The position numbers and the translations under genes were made by a program. This document shows positions 1-6,722 of a stretch of 26,540 nucleotides of DNA, piece by piece. How positions within the stretch are numbered: position 1 is the first letter of the stretch; each line of letters opens with the position of its first letter. Location of the stretch: positions 1-26,540 of the forward strand of contig JAUMYD010000006.1 in the NCBI GenBank assembly GCA_030528765.1, read 5' to 3'. Origin of the DNA: Bacillota bacterium (lineage in GTDB: Bacteria; Bacillota; Dehalobacteriia; UBA4068). Under the pieces are notes generated by a model, which saw only the letters and a program-made list of their open reading frames with translations, had not been told where the DNA came from and did not search any database.

Positions 1-661
1 CACCAAAGATTACTTCCTGTATGGCAACCGCACCAGGCAGGCGCAGGCTGTGGACCCGGCTGCCGGCATGGGCCCCTCCGCGGCAGCCGGGAACACTTTC
101 CCGGCTGTTGGCCGCTCCGATGGAATCCTCCTGGCGCTGTGCTTCCATCATATTCAGAGTGCTGAGTGCCGTCCCAGAGGGAGCATCCAGCTTCCGCTCA
201 TTATGAATCTCCAAAACCTCATATTCCGGCAGGTAGCGGGCTGCTTCCGCTGCAAAGCGCATCAGCAGAACGGCCCCCAGAGCAAAATTACTGGCCACAA
301 AAACAGGGGAACCGCTTTTTTCGCAGCTTTCCCGCAGTTCCTCCAGGTTTTCCTTTGTCAAACCGGTGGTGCCTACCACCGCTGCCAGACCATGGGCCTG
401 CGCCACCCGTAGATTATCCATAACCACAGCCGGAATGGTGAAATCCAGCATCACATCCGGCTGCGTTTTTTCAATGGCAGCCGCCAGATCTGCCTCCACC
501 GCCACATCACAGTGTCCTCTGCCGCAAAGCTCGCCAAGATCAGCACCCAGGCAGCACTGATCTACCGCTGCCACCAGCTGCATATCTTCCTCCGCCAAGA
601 TCGCGGCAGACATGGATCGCCCCATTTTCCCGGCGGCACCATTTACCAAAACACGGAGCAT
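1..661 (-). CDS. dapB: 4-hydroxy-tetrahydrodipicolinate reductase, partial (3' end off window)
   Basis: Reduces hydroxy-tetrahydrodipicolinate with NAD(P)H in the lysine/diaminopimelate pathway, supplying meso-DAP for peptidoglycan and dipicolinate for spores. I translated 220 residues from ATG 661. Visible are the Rossmann nucleotide loop VNGAAGKMGR (6-15), GTTG (97-100), ASNFALGAV (123-131), the active-site segment EIHNERKLDAPSGTA (151-165) and IQEVIFG (214-220). The gene leaves the window at base 1, so the last ~40-50 residues are missing. A GGAGG lies 7 bases before the ATG, directly after the upstream ymxH stop. Oddity: the usual His-His pair reads His153-Asn154; Lys157 is kept. Identity is firm from the motifs and from its place after ymxH. 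Confidence 0.95.
   Translation of the reverse strand, partial: MLRVLVNGAAGKMGRSMSAAILAEEDMQLVAAVDQCCLGADLGELCGRGHCDVAVEADLAAAIEKTQPDVMLDFTIPAVVMDNLRVAQAHGLAAVVGTTGLTKENLEELRESCEKSGSPVFVASNFALGAVLLMRFAAEAARYLPEYEVLEIHNERKLDAPSGTALSTLNMMEAQRQEDSIGAANSRESVPGCRGGAHAGSRVHSLRLPGAVAIQEVIFG
84..107. other. Perfect 10-bp inverted repeat inside dapB
   Basis: CAGCCGGGAA (84-93) and TTCCCGGCTG (98-107) form a perfect stem with a 4-base loop inside the dapB coding region. No U-tract follows on either strand, so it is not a terminator. It may be chance in GC-rich coding sequence. Confidence 0.5.
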
Positions 662-673
662 TTTCCTTCCTCC

Positions 674-919
674 TTACCGATAATAAACATCGCTGCTCTC
701 CACATCCACCACTACAATCTCGGCCCCCACCTTTTTCACGGCAGGCCAGGGAATGGAGCAGGGATGCCGATTCAAGCCGCGACGGGACGGCGGCACAAGG
801 ATCTCCTGGATCCGGCCGCTTTCCTCATCCAGCAGCAGATCACTGTCCCCGATGGCGCCCATCAGCTCCCCATCGAATACATTGATGATCCGCTTCTCTG
901 CAAATTCCGATAAACGCAT
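674..919 (-). CDS. ymxH: YlmC/YmxH family PRC-barrel protein
   Basis: Small 81-residue PRC-barrel protein of the YlmC/YmxH family. The start MRLSEFAEKRIINVFDGE and the segment GDSDLLLDEESGRI (24-37) are the family hallmarks. In Bacillus, ymxH lies between the M16 gene and the dipicolinate/dap genes; the same place is kept here, between dut and dapB. Its molecular role is not established; PRC barrels generally bind RNA or protein partners. The start is supported by a GAGGA just upstream. The stop abuts the dapB ribosome site, so the two are probably co-translated. No signal peptide or membrane segment. Confidence 0.88.
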   Translation of the reverse strand: MRLSEFAEKRIINVFDGELMGAIGDSDLLLDEESGRIQEILVPPSRRGLNRHPCSIPWPAVKKVGAEIVVVDVESSDVYYR

Positions 920-989
920 ATTCTGTCCTCCTTGGGCTTTTCTATACTATACGGCTGCCCCGGACAAAATATGTGCTACCCCTTCAGCT

Positions 990-1436
990 TCAGCGCAGAC
1001 CGCTGCTGCCGAAGCCGCCGCTGCCGCGCTGCGTTTCGCTGAGAGCAGCTGACAGCTCGATCTGCATTTGGGAGACAGGGGCGATCACCAGCTGGGCGAT
1101 GCGCATGCCCCGCTCCACAGAGAAAACCTCCTGCCCCAGATTGATCAGCAGCACCTTCACTTCCCCACGGTAATCCGCGTCAATGGTGCCGGGTGCATTC
1201 AAAACGGTGATCCCCTGCTTCATGGCCAGACCACTACGGGGACGCACCTGTCCCTCAAAGCCCTGCGGCAGCTCCATCACCAGGCCGGTGGGGATCAGAG
1301 CCCGGCAGCCCGGCTGCAAAAGCACGGGCTCCTCCACTGCAGCAGCCAGATCCAGACCGGCAGCCCATTCACTTTGGTAAGCCGGCAAAGGCAGCCCCTC
1401 TCCATGGGCTAAAATTTTAAAACGAAGCTTTTCCAT
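990..1436 (-). CDS. dut: dUTP diphosphatase (dUTPase)
   Basis: Hydrolyses dUTP to dUMP and pyrophosphate, keeping uracil out of DNA and feeding dTMP synthesis. The 148-residue protein has all five motifs of the trimeric dUTPase: AGLDLAAA (26-33), RPRSGLA (66-72), GTIDADYRGEVKVLLIN (83-99), RGMRIAQLVI (109-118) and the C-terminal glycine-rich arm RGSGGFGSSG (137-146). ATG 1436 was chosen over an in-frame TTG at 1472 because an AGGAG lies 6 bases upstream of it. The ribosome site is duplicated (see separate entry). A dut gene between the M16 peptidase and ymxH genes is a common arrangement in Clostridia, as I recall. Confidence 0.96.
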   Translation of the reverse strand: MEKLRFKILAHGEGLPLPAYQSEWAAGLDLAAAVEEPVLLQPGCRALIPTGLVMELPQGFEGQVRPRSGLAMKQGITVLNAPGTIDADYRGEVKVLLINLGQEVFSVERGMRIAQLVIAPVSQMQIELSAALSETQRGSGGFGSSGLR

Positions 1437-1440
1437 AGTG

Positions 1441-1459
1441 ACTCCTCGGCAACTCCTCG
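1441..1459 (-). promoter_or_regulatory. Tandem duplicated Shine-Dalgarno before dut
   Basis: On the minus strand CGAGGAGT occurs twice, 11 bases apart (plus-strand copies of ACTCCTCG at 1441-1448 and 1452-1459). The nearer AGGAG is 6 bases from the dut ATG at 1436 and decides the start; the farther one is 17 bases away. This looks like a short tandem duplication. Confidence 0.7.
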
Positions 1460-1498
1460 AAAAAATTTTCAAAAATGGCAGCCAGCCCCGCTCTTCCG

Positions 1499-1516
1499 AA
1501 GCAGCAAAAGCTGCTT
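1499..1516 (-). other. Hairpin over the M16 stop codon
   Basis: AAGCAGC and GCTGCTT pair perfectly (7 bp) around a four-base loop (TTTT in the transcript). The stem begins inside the TAA stop of the M16 gene. No U-run follows immediately, though U-rich sequence comes about 35 bases later, before dut. It may be a 3'-end stabiliser or a weak attenuator; function is inferred. Confidence 0.4.
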
Positions 1517-2762
1517 AGAACAGCTCTGCCGTATCGATCTCAATGGGCTTGGGGCTGACCTGGCTCAGAACCATGCTTCCCGGCCGCAGCAGACGCTTTG
1601 CCACGCGAGCCAGATCCTCATGGCTGACAGAAGCCAGCTTACGCACACGATCCTCCAAATTAAAAAGCTCACACAGCGCCAGCTCCGTGCGGCCCAGCCT
1701 GCTCATCACAGAGCTGCTGCTCTCCATGGAGAGCAGCAGGGTCCCGCGAAGCTGATCTCTGCTGCGCTGCAATTCCTCATCGCTTACCCCATGAGCAGCA
1801 ATATCGCTGAATTGAGCAGCCATCACCTGGATCAGCTCCCGGGTATGTTTGGGATGCGTGGCACTGTAGGCCATCAGGAAGCCGCTTTTATCAAAGGAAT
1901 CCAGGTAGCAATAGGAAGAATAGGAAAGCGCCCTCTTCTCCCGAACCTCCTGGAAAAGGCGGGAGGAAGCCCCACCACCCAGAATATTTGCCAGCACATT
2001 GGCAGCATAATAATCCGGATCATCCAAAGAAAGGCCGGGAAAGCCCATGCAGATATGGCTCTGCTCAATATCCTTCACTTTACTGATCGCACCGCCCTGA
2101 GAGATGGGGCTGGGCAAGGTGGGCAAAGCCTGCCCTTCCTCTGCGGGAAAAAGCCTCTCTGCCAGCTCCCGCACCTGCTCCGCTGTAACATTCCCCGCCA
2201 CAGCCAAAACCGTGCGCCGGGGGACATAAACCGAACGCAGATATTCTACCAGCTGATCCCGGCTTACCCCCTCCACACTGGACAGAGTGCCGGAGATGGG
2301 GCGTCCGTAAGGATGGCCGGGCCAAAGCTGGGCCAAAAAAATATCCGCAGCCACATCCTCCGGGCTATCCTCATACATATTGATCTCTTCCATGATCACA
2401 TTCCGCTCCCGCTCCACTTCTTTTGGATCCAGAAGAGAATGCAGATACATATCCGCCAGCAGTTCCAGGGAAAGCCCAAAATGCTCGTCCATGGATCGGG
2501 TATAGTAGCAGGTATGCTCCCGGCTGGTGAAGGCATTCAGCACCCCACCGACCCCTTCCATCGTGGCAGAGATCTGCAGGGCATTGCGTTTTTCCGTACC
2601 TTTAAACAGCAGGTGCTCCAAGAAATGAGACATGCCGGATTCCTGCTCTTTCTCATAAGCAGAACCAGCGGAAACCCACAGGCCAGTGCTGACGGAACGC
2701 AGATGGGGCATGGTTTCCAGGACGATACGAAGTCCGGAAGGCAAAAGAATCTTTTCTGTCAT
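1515..2762 (-). CDS. M16 family zinc metallopeptidase (YmxG/MlpA-type, pitrilysin-like)
   Basis: A 415-residue M16B peptidase related to the mitochondrial processing peptidase beta subunit and Bacillus YmxG/MlpA. The inverted zinc motif HFLEH is at 46-50 (His46, Glu49 catalytic, His50), with the third ligand in NVIMEEINMYED (Glu125/126), about 76 residues later as the family requires. The C-terminal half carries the usual inactive-domain elements, including GGGASSRLFQEVREKR. No signal peptide, so cytoplasmic. ATG 2762 follows GAGGTG; a longer frame upstream would run through a strong hairpin and has no ribosome site. Lies between the carboxypeptidase and dut genes, as in the Bacillus pnp-ylxY-mlpA-ymxH order. 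Natural substrate unknown. Confidence 0.94.
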   Translation of the reverse strand: MTEKILLPSGLRIVLETMPHLRSVSTGLWVSAGSAYEKEQESGMSHFLEHLLFKGTEKRNALQISATMEGVGGVLNAFTSREHTCYYTRSMDEHFGLSLELLADMYLHSLLDPKEVERERNVIMEEINMYEDSPEDVAADIFLAQLWPGHPYGRPISGTLSSVEGVSRDQLVEYLRSVYVPRRTVLAVAGNVTAEQVRELAERLFPAEEGQALPTLPSPISQGGAISKVKDIEQSHICMGFPGLSLDDPDYYAANVLANILGGGASSRLFQEVREKRALSYSSYCYLDSFDKSGFLMAYSATHPKHTRELIQVMAAQFSDIAAHGVSDEELQRSRDQLRGTLLLSMESSSSVMSRLGRTELALCELFNLEDRVRKLASVSHEDLARVAKRLLRPGSMVLSQVSPKPIEIDTAELF

Positions 2763-2784
2763 ACAACACCTCATTCGCGAAAAT

Positions 2785-2814
2785 AGGCCGGTCAGTCCGA
2801 AGACCAGCCGACCT
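2785..2814 (-). terminator. UUCG-capped hairpin between carboxypeptidase and M16 genes
   Basis: On the minus strand a 13-position stem closes on C(UUCG)G, an unusually stable tetraloop. One C-A mismatch and three G-U pairs interrupt it. It is followed by ATTTT, a short U-rich tail, and lies 22 bases before the M16 ATG. It could be a partial terminator, a processing block, or a structure that affects M16 translation. The U-tract is short, so efficient termination is doubtful. Confidence 0.5.
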
Positions 2815-2852
2815 GATAATGAAATATTCGTCACACTGCGGGAAAATCCCTT

Positions 2853-3908
2853 CTATTTTCCGCACAGCAGCTGCAATTCTGCAAGAACCTGCCCCAAACC
2901 ATCCAGCAGCTGCAGATGATACCGGCCCTCTGCATCCGGCAAACACCAACGAAGACAAAGCTCATCCAGCTTTTCCCTTTCCACCAGCACCTGCATATCT
3001 TCTGCTGCCCGCCAAAGCCGCCCCCCTGCATGAGCTAAAGCCTGCCCTTTCTCTGCCAGAGCCAACAAAATATACTTCTCCGCACCATAGCACAGCAAAG
3101 ACAGGCTTTCCCCATAGCGATCCGGGCTATTCAGCAGAACACTGATGAAAAGCGCAGCCCCATCTCCATAAGCAGCGACCAGGCAGGGGCCCGCCGCATC
3201 GGTGGTTCCGGTTTTGATCCCCAGAATATGTGGATCCTGCCAAAGCAGCTTATTGGTGTTCGTAAAAAAACGATAGTCATCTCCCTCCCCCAGAGAGATG
3301 CCCTTCTCCAGCACGATGGAAGAAAAGACCTGATTTTCCATGGCCACAGCTGCGATGCGGGCCAGATCTTCCGGGCTGATGAGATGTCCCTCCGCAGGAA
3401 GGCCATTTGTATTGCAGAAGTGCCCGGAATAAGCTCCCAGCGCAGCAGCCTTCATGTTCATCCAGTAGACGAAAAGAGCTTCGCTGCCGGCCACAGCCTC
3501 CCCAATGGCAAAGCAGGCATCATTTCCAGAATGCACCAAAGCACCGGCCAGCAGCTCCCGCAGAGAAAGCCGCTCCCCTGCCCGCAAATAAATGCTGCTC
3601 TCCTCCACCGCTGCTGCAGCCGGGCTGATCTCATAATCCCGATCCAGATCCTCTACCAGATCCAAAGCCAGCAAAGCGGTAAGAATCTTGCTGGTGGAGG
3701 CCGGTGGCAGAGGCTTTTCTCCCTCAGAAGAAAAAAGCAGCTTTCCACTGTGGGCCTCAATAAGAGCAGCCCCCGCAGCAGCGATCCTGGGTGCATCCTC
3801 CTGTGCCGGGCCGGGCGCCTCCGAAATTGCCCGGGCCGGGCCGGCAGCCCCCGGGAGCAGCAGAGCAAGCAAAATGCTACAAAGAAATATTTTCAGAAAC
3901 CGTAACAA
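2853..3908 (-). CDS. Secreted serine D-Ala-D-Ala carboxypeptidase (S11, DacF/DacB-like)
   Basis: Trims the terminal D-Ala from peptidoglycan stem peptides outside the membrane. The 351-residue protein has a clear N-terminal signal peptide (hydrophobic 5-22, likely cleavage near PARA at 24-27) and the three penicillin-binding motifs: STSK (71-74, nucleophile Ser71), SGN (127-129) and KTGTT (232-236). A C-terminal domain follows from about residue 275, but I see no clear amphipathic anchor at the very end. The start is TTG 3908: GGAGGG lies 8 bases upstream and the signal peptide begins there. That start lies inside the 3' end of the deacetylase gene (32-base overlap), implying translational coupling. 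DacF-like is likely from context; the exact subfamily is not certain. Confidence 0.93.
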   Translation of the reverse strand: MLRFLKIFLCSILLALLLPGAAGPARAISEAPGPAQEDAPRIAAAGAALIEAHSGKLLFSSEGEKPLPPASTSKILTALLALDLVEDLDRDYEISPAAAAVEESSIYLRAGERLSLRELLAGALVHSGNDACFAIGEAVAGSEALFVYWMNMKAAALGAYSGHFCNTNGLPAEGHLISPEDLARIAAVAMENQVFSSIVLEKGISLGEGDDYRFFTNTNKLLWQDPHILGIKTGTTDAAGPCLVAAYGDGAALFISVLLNSPDRYGESLSLLCYGAEKYILLALAEKGQALAHAGGRLWRAAEDMQVLVEREKLDELCLRWCLPDAEGRYHLQLLDGLGQVLAELQLLCGK

Positions 3909-4590
3909 AACAATATCCCTCCGCCTTCAGCTCCTTGATCATCTGCCCCAGGATCTCCGCAGTGCTTTCCGTAGGATGCGCCAAAATAATAGCGCCGCCA
4001 TGGATCTTCGATTTCACGCGCTGCAAAATAGTGGCAGGATCCGGCTTCTGCCAATCTATCGTATCCACAGACCAGAGAATGGTTTTGTGGCCGCTCTGCT
4101 CTGCTGCCTCCAGAACATGAGGCTCGCACTCCCCGGAGGGCGGTGCGTATAGGCTGGTCTGCTGGCCTGTAGCCTTCAGGATGGCGGTTCCCGCCCGATG
4201 GATCTCTTCCCTGACCTCCTCCCGGCTGGATGCATTTGGGCTGCTGTGGCTGAAGCCATGGTTACCGATCTCATGCCCGGCAGCAGCAATTTCCGCAGCC
4301 AGCTCCGGTTGCAGCTCTGTCCAGCGGCCGCTCAGGAAAAAGCTGGCCTTCACATCCTCTTCTGCCAATGTCTGCAGCATGGCCGGAAGGAATTCCTCAC
4401 CCCAATCCACATTGATCGCCAGAGAGATCCGGGAGGACTCTGCCGGGCCGCAGCGATAGGCCTCTGCCAGAGTAGGCTCCACCTCTGTCTCCGAAAGGAA
4501 AAGTACAGCCGTGCAGAGCATCAGGGAGCAGGCAAACAGATAGGTGAGGCGCAATTTCCAGCCCCGCCGGCTTAAATAAATCGTGTGCAT
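3877..4590 (-). CDS. YlxY-like polysaccharide deacetylase family protein (NodB domain)
   Basis: A 237-residue membrane-anchored NodB-fold protein. One N-terminal transmembrane segment (about 14-33) puts the domain outside. NodB motifs: ISLAINVDWGEE (55-66), NHGFSH with His111 and His115 as metal ligands, YAPPSGE (148-154), DTIDW (176-180) and ILAHPT (202-207). The first motif carries Asn60 where active deacetylases usually have the catalytic Asp (TFDDG, or FDISWG in PdaB); this N-V-x-W-G form is, from memory, typical of the spore-associated YlxY family. Activity is therefore uncertain. First gene of the leftward block, with GGAGG before ATG 4590 and a promoter probably in the 114-base spacer shared with cwlD. 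Confidence 0.88.
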   Translation of the reverse strand: MHTIYLSRRGWKLRLTYLFACSLMLCTAVLFLSETEVEPTLAEAYRCGPAESSRISLAINVDWGEEFLPAMLQTLAEEDVKASFFLSGRWTELQPELAAEIAAAGHEIGNHGFSHSSPNASSREEVREEIHRAGTAILKATGQQTSLYAPPSGECEPHVLEAAEQSGHKTILWSVDTIDWQKPDPATILQRVKSKIHGGAIILAHPTESTAEILGQMIKELKAEGYCFVTVSENISL

Positions 4591-4648
4591 GTAGCAACCT
4601 CCTTTTTCGAATGCTGAATCCTATGCAGAAAGGCCGGGATTTAGCCCA

Positions 4649-4676
4649 GCATAATCAGAAAGCAAAAGCATAGCTT
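4649..4676 (+). promoter_or_regulatory. Possible sigma-E-like promoter for cwlD (weak)
   Basis: GCATAAT (4649-4655), 13 bases, then CATAGCTT (4669-4676) loosely resembles the mother-cell sigma-E pattern (ATA-type -35 and CATA-type -10). The spacing is short and the second half of the -10 is poor. It is the best sporulation-type match I found in the 4591-4704 spacer. No good sigma-A promoter was found there on either strand. Confidence 0.25.
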
Positions 4677-4704
4677 TAAGCAAAGAATCTTTCGGAGGCG
4701 CAGT

Positions 4705-5472
4705 ATGCGTATTATCAGAGTGCGGCCCTTCCCCACCTGTCTATTTCTCCTCCTACTACTGCTCGGTGGATTTCTGGCAGAAAAGCTTCGACAGACGCTG
4801 CAGCAGGATCTGGAAGCCATGGCCCCTGCTCTTTTTGGGAAGCTGATCCTGATCGATGCAGGCCACGGCGGCTTTGATCCCGGCGTACTGGGTACCGCCG
4901 GCAGCCGGGAAGCGGAGATCAACCTGAGCGTCGCAAAAAAGCTGGAGGAATACTGTATGCAGGGTGGTATGACCGTGCTGATGAGCCGCAGCGGGGACAT
5001 GGCTCTGGCCGGAAGCAAGCGCGCGGATCTGGAAGCCCGGGTCCTCCTGGCAGAAACGGTGGATCTTTTCATCAGCCTGCATTGCAACAGCTATCTGGGG
5101 AGCAGCCTGCAGCAGGGTGCCCAGGTATTTTACAGGCAGGACAATGCAGCCGCTCAGCTGCTGGCTGAAGGAATACAGCATCGCCTGCGGCAGGAGCTGG
5201 GAAACACCGAACGAAGTGCGCTGCCCCACCCGAATTCCTACCTGCTAAAGCAGATCCAGGCCCCTGCCGTTATTGCTGAGCTGGGTTTTCTTTCGAACCC
5301 CCAGGAGGAAGCTCTTTTGCAGGATGAAAGCTATCAATGGAAAATCGCTTGGGCTATCTATCAGGCAGTAAACGATTTCTTTCTGCTGGAAGCCGCAAAT
5401 GGGGATCCGATGGAAAATCCACCTGCCGGCGGGAATCTGGAGAAAACCCTGCCCCTGCGGGAGCTTCAATGA
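4705..5472 (+). CDS. cwlD: N-acetylmuramoyl-L-alanine amidase CwlD (spore cortex)
   Basis: An Amidase_3 zinc enzyme that removes the peptide from muramic acid; in Bacillus, CwlD does this with PdaA to make muramic delta-lactam in the spore cortex. The 255-residue protein has an N-terminal membrane or signal segment (about 9-25) and the zinc and catalytic residues: DAGHGG (His54), EINL (Glu71), SLHCNS (His126) and IAELGFLSN (Glu192). A ~30-residue polar, proline-containing tail follows the domain. ATG 4705 has GGAGG 6 bases upstream. It is the only plus-strand gene, divergent from the deacetylase and convergent with rpsI. cwlD is commonly found near rpsI in Clostridia and Bacillus, which supports the name. 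Confidence 0.92.
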   Translation: MRIIRVRPFPTCLFLLLLLLGGFLAEKLRQTLQQDLEAMAPALFGKLILIDAGHGGFDPGVLGTAGSREAEINLSVAKKLEEYCMQGGMTVLMSRSGDMALAGSKRADLEARVLLAETVDLFISLHCNSYLGSSLQQGAQVFYRQDNAAAQLLAEGIQHRLRQELGNTERSALPHPNSYLLKQIQAPAVIAELGFLSNPQEEALLQDESYQWKIAWAIYQAVNDFFLLEAANGDPMENPPAGGNLEKTLPLRELQ

Positions 5473-5516
5473 CAATTCTCCCTGCTGGTACTCCACAGGA
5501 GGCACTTTCTTTTTTT

Positions 5517-5571
5517 GGAGCTGTTTCTTTCATTCATCCTGAGTGCAGCAGAGCAGCTCTCTTTTTGTTTT
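5517..5571 (+). terminator. Possible weak terminator after cwlD
   Basis: GAGCTG (5518-5523) pairs with CAGCTC (5554-5559), with a few further G-U and A-U pairs and a loop of about 24 bases. It is followed by TCTTTTTGTTTT. The stem is weak but it is the best candidate end for the cwlD transcript in the 251-base cwlD-rpsI spacer. The stronger hairpin at 5668-5695 has its U-run only on the other strand. Confidence 0.35.
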
Positions 5572-5661
5572 GCTCTATGCCTGCTCACTCCATTACGGCT
5601 TCCTCCCAGAGGTGGACAAAAAGCTGAAAACTGCCCTGTTTTCTGCGGATCCGGCGGAGAT

Positions 5662-5695
5662 AAAAAAGTGGCACACCTCTTAAGAAGTGTGCCAC
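5662..5695 (-). terminator. Intrinsic terminator of the rplM-rpsI operon
   Basis: GTGGCACAC (5668-5676) and GTGTGCCAC (5687-5695) form a perfect 9-bp stem around a 10-base loop. On the minus strand it is followed immediately by TTTTTT (5667-5662). It lies 28 bases past the rpsI stop. On the plus strand no U-run follows, so it acts for the leftward transcript only. Confidence 0.9.
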
Positions 5696-5723
5696 AACAA
5701 AAGCGAATTTATGGGGGATAAAA

Positions 5724-6119
5724 TTAACGTTTGGAGAACTGGCTTGCCTTACGAGCCTTCTTCAAACCGTACTTACGACGTTCTTTCATTCTGGGGTCGC
5801 GGGTCATGAAGCCAGCGGCTTTCAGTGCGGGACGCATATCAGCGTCAGCTGCAACCAAAGCGCGAGCCAGACCATGACGGACAGCACCAGCCTGACCGGT
5901 GGAGCCGCCGCCTTTAACGGTGGCCACGACATCATATTTATCCAGAGTGGAGGTCAGAACCAGGGGTTGACGGACGATCATTTCCAGAGTTGCCTTATCG
6001 AAATAATTGCCCAGCTCTCTATCATTGATGGTGATATTACCGGTGCCGGGTTTAACCCACACGCGAGCGATGGCGTTTTTACGTCTGCCAGTGCCATAGA
6101 ATTTCATTGCTTCAGCCAC
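5724..6119 (-). CDS. rpsI: 30S ribosomal protein S9
   Basis: S9 sits in the 30S head, and its C-terminal tail reaches the P-site tRNA. The 131-residue protein shows the family start FYGTGRRKNAIARVWVKPG, the GGGSTGQAGAVRHGLARAL core and the basic tail ending SKR, whose last Arg contacts tRNA in known structures. GTG 6119 is chosen: GGAGG lies 8 bases before it, whereas the next in-frame ATG (6107) is about 20 bases away. It follows rplM after 17 bases and is closed by the terminator at 5662-5695. Confidence 0.98.
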   Translation of the reverse strand: MAEAMKFYGTGRRKNAIARVWVKPGTGNITINDRELGNYFDKATLEMIVRQPLVLTSTLDKYDVVATVKGGGSTGQAGAVRHGLARALVAADADMRPALKAAGFMTRDPRMKERRKYGLKKARKASQFSKR

Positions 6120-6136
6120 TTATTCGTCCTCCTCTC

Positions 6137-6565
6137 TTAGAATTCCCAAGCTTCAGGTTTCTGTGCAGCATGGGGATGCTCAGCACCAACATAAACCTTC
6201 AGTTTCTTACCCTGTGCACGGCCCAGACGATTGTGGGGCAGCATGCCTTTCACTGCTTTTTCCACAGCCAAGATGGGCTTTTTGGCCATCAGGTCTTTGT
6301 AGTTCATTTCTTTCAAACCGCCCGGATAACCGGAGTGACGGTAATATTTCTTCGCAAGCAGCTTGTTCCCGGTGAGGATTGCCTGCTCAGCATTGATGAT
6401 GATGACGAAATCGCCGGTATCCACATGGGGAGTAAAAATCGGCTTATGCTTACCACGCAAAATACGAGCGGCTTCGGTAGCGGTACGGCCCAAAGATCTG
6501 CCGGCTGCATCGATCACATACCATTTTCTCTCGATTTCGGCGGGCTTGGCCATGAAAGTATTCAA
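6137..6565 (-). CDS. rplM: 50S ribosomal protein L13
   Basis: An early-assembling 50S protein. It is 142 residues long, the family norm. Conserved segments are MAKPAEIERKWYVIDA, LRGKHKPIFTPHVDTGD, KYYRHSGYPGG and MLPHNRLGR. The start is TTG 6565: AGGAGGG lies 7 bases upstream, and Firmicutes L13 proteins usually carry a few residues before MAKP. A longer frame to 6637 would run over the leader. First gene of the rplM-rpsI operon, with its own promoter and a leader of about 78 nt, long enough for the autoregulatory L13 leader known in Bacillus; I did not verify that fold. Confidence 0.97.
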   Translation of the reverse strand: MNTFMAKPAEIERKWYVIDAAGRSLGRTATEAARILRGKHKPIFTPHVDTGDFVIIINAEQAILTGNKLLAKKYYRHSGYPGGLKEMNYKDLMAKKPILAVEKAVKGMLPHNRLGRAQGKKLKVYVGAEHPHAAQKPEAWEF

Positions 6566-6649
6566 GGTAATTCCCTCCTTAAAAATAAAAACCTTTCCAT
6601 AGATACCGCTCATCGCCAACGGGGCAGAAGACAACAAGCGTACTTAATT

Positions 6650-6678
6650 AGTATAATGCCCCACTCTCCCCTTGTCAA
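6650..6678 (-). promoter_or_regulatory. Sigma-A promoter of rplM-rpsI
   Basis: On the minus strand TTGACA (plus 6673-6678), a 17-base spacer, then TATACT (plus 6650-6655): a perfect -35 and a five-of-six -10 at optimal spacing. It lies between truA and rplM, with transcription predicted to begin near 6643. This is the clearest promoter in the window. Confidence 0.92.
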
Positions 6679-6722
6679 GAGGTTTTTCCGGAGAAAATTT
6701 TTCTGCATTCTCGGGTGGTGGG

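Noticed and set aside
920..989. TATAGTATAG in the dut-ymxH spacer as a promoter
   Set aside because: No -35 at proper spacing could be found; the genes are close enough to be co-transcribed.
1620..2786. A 388-codon plus-strand open frame
   Set aside because: Antisense to the M16 peptidase gene; composition shows no real domain.
5515..5721. Small plus-strand frame after cwlD
   Set aside because: It reads through the rpsI terminator hairpin, has no ribosome site and no conserved feature.
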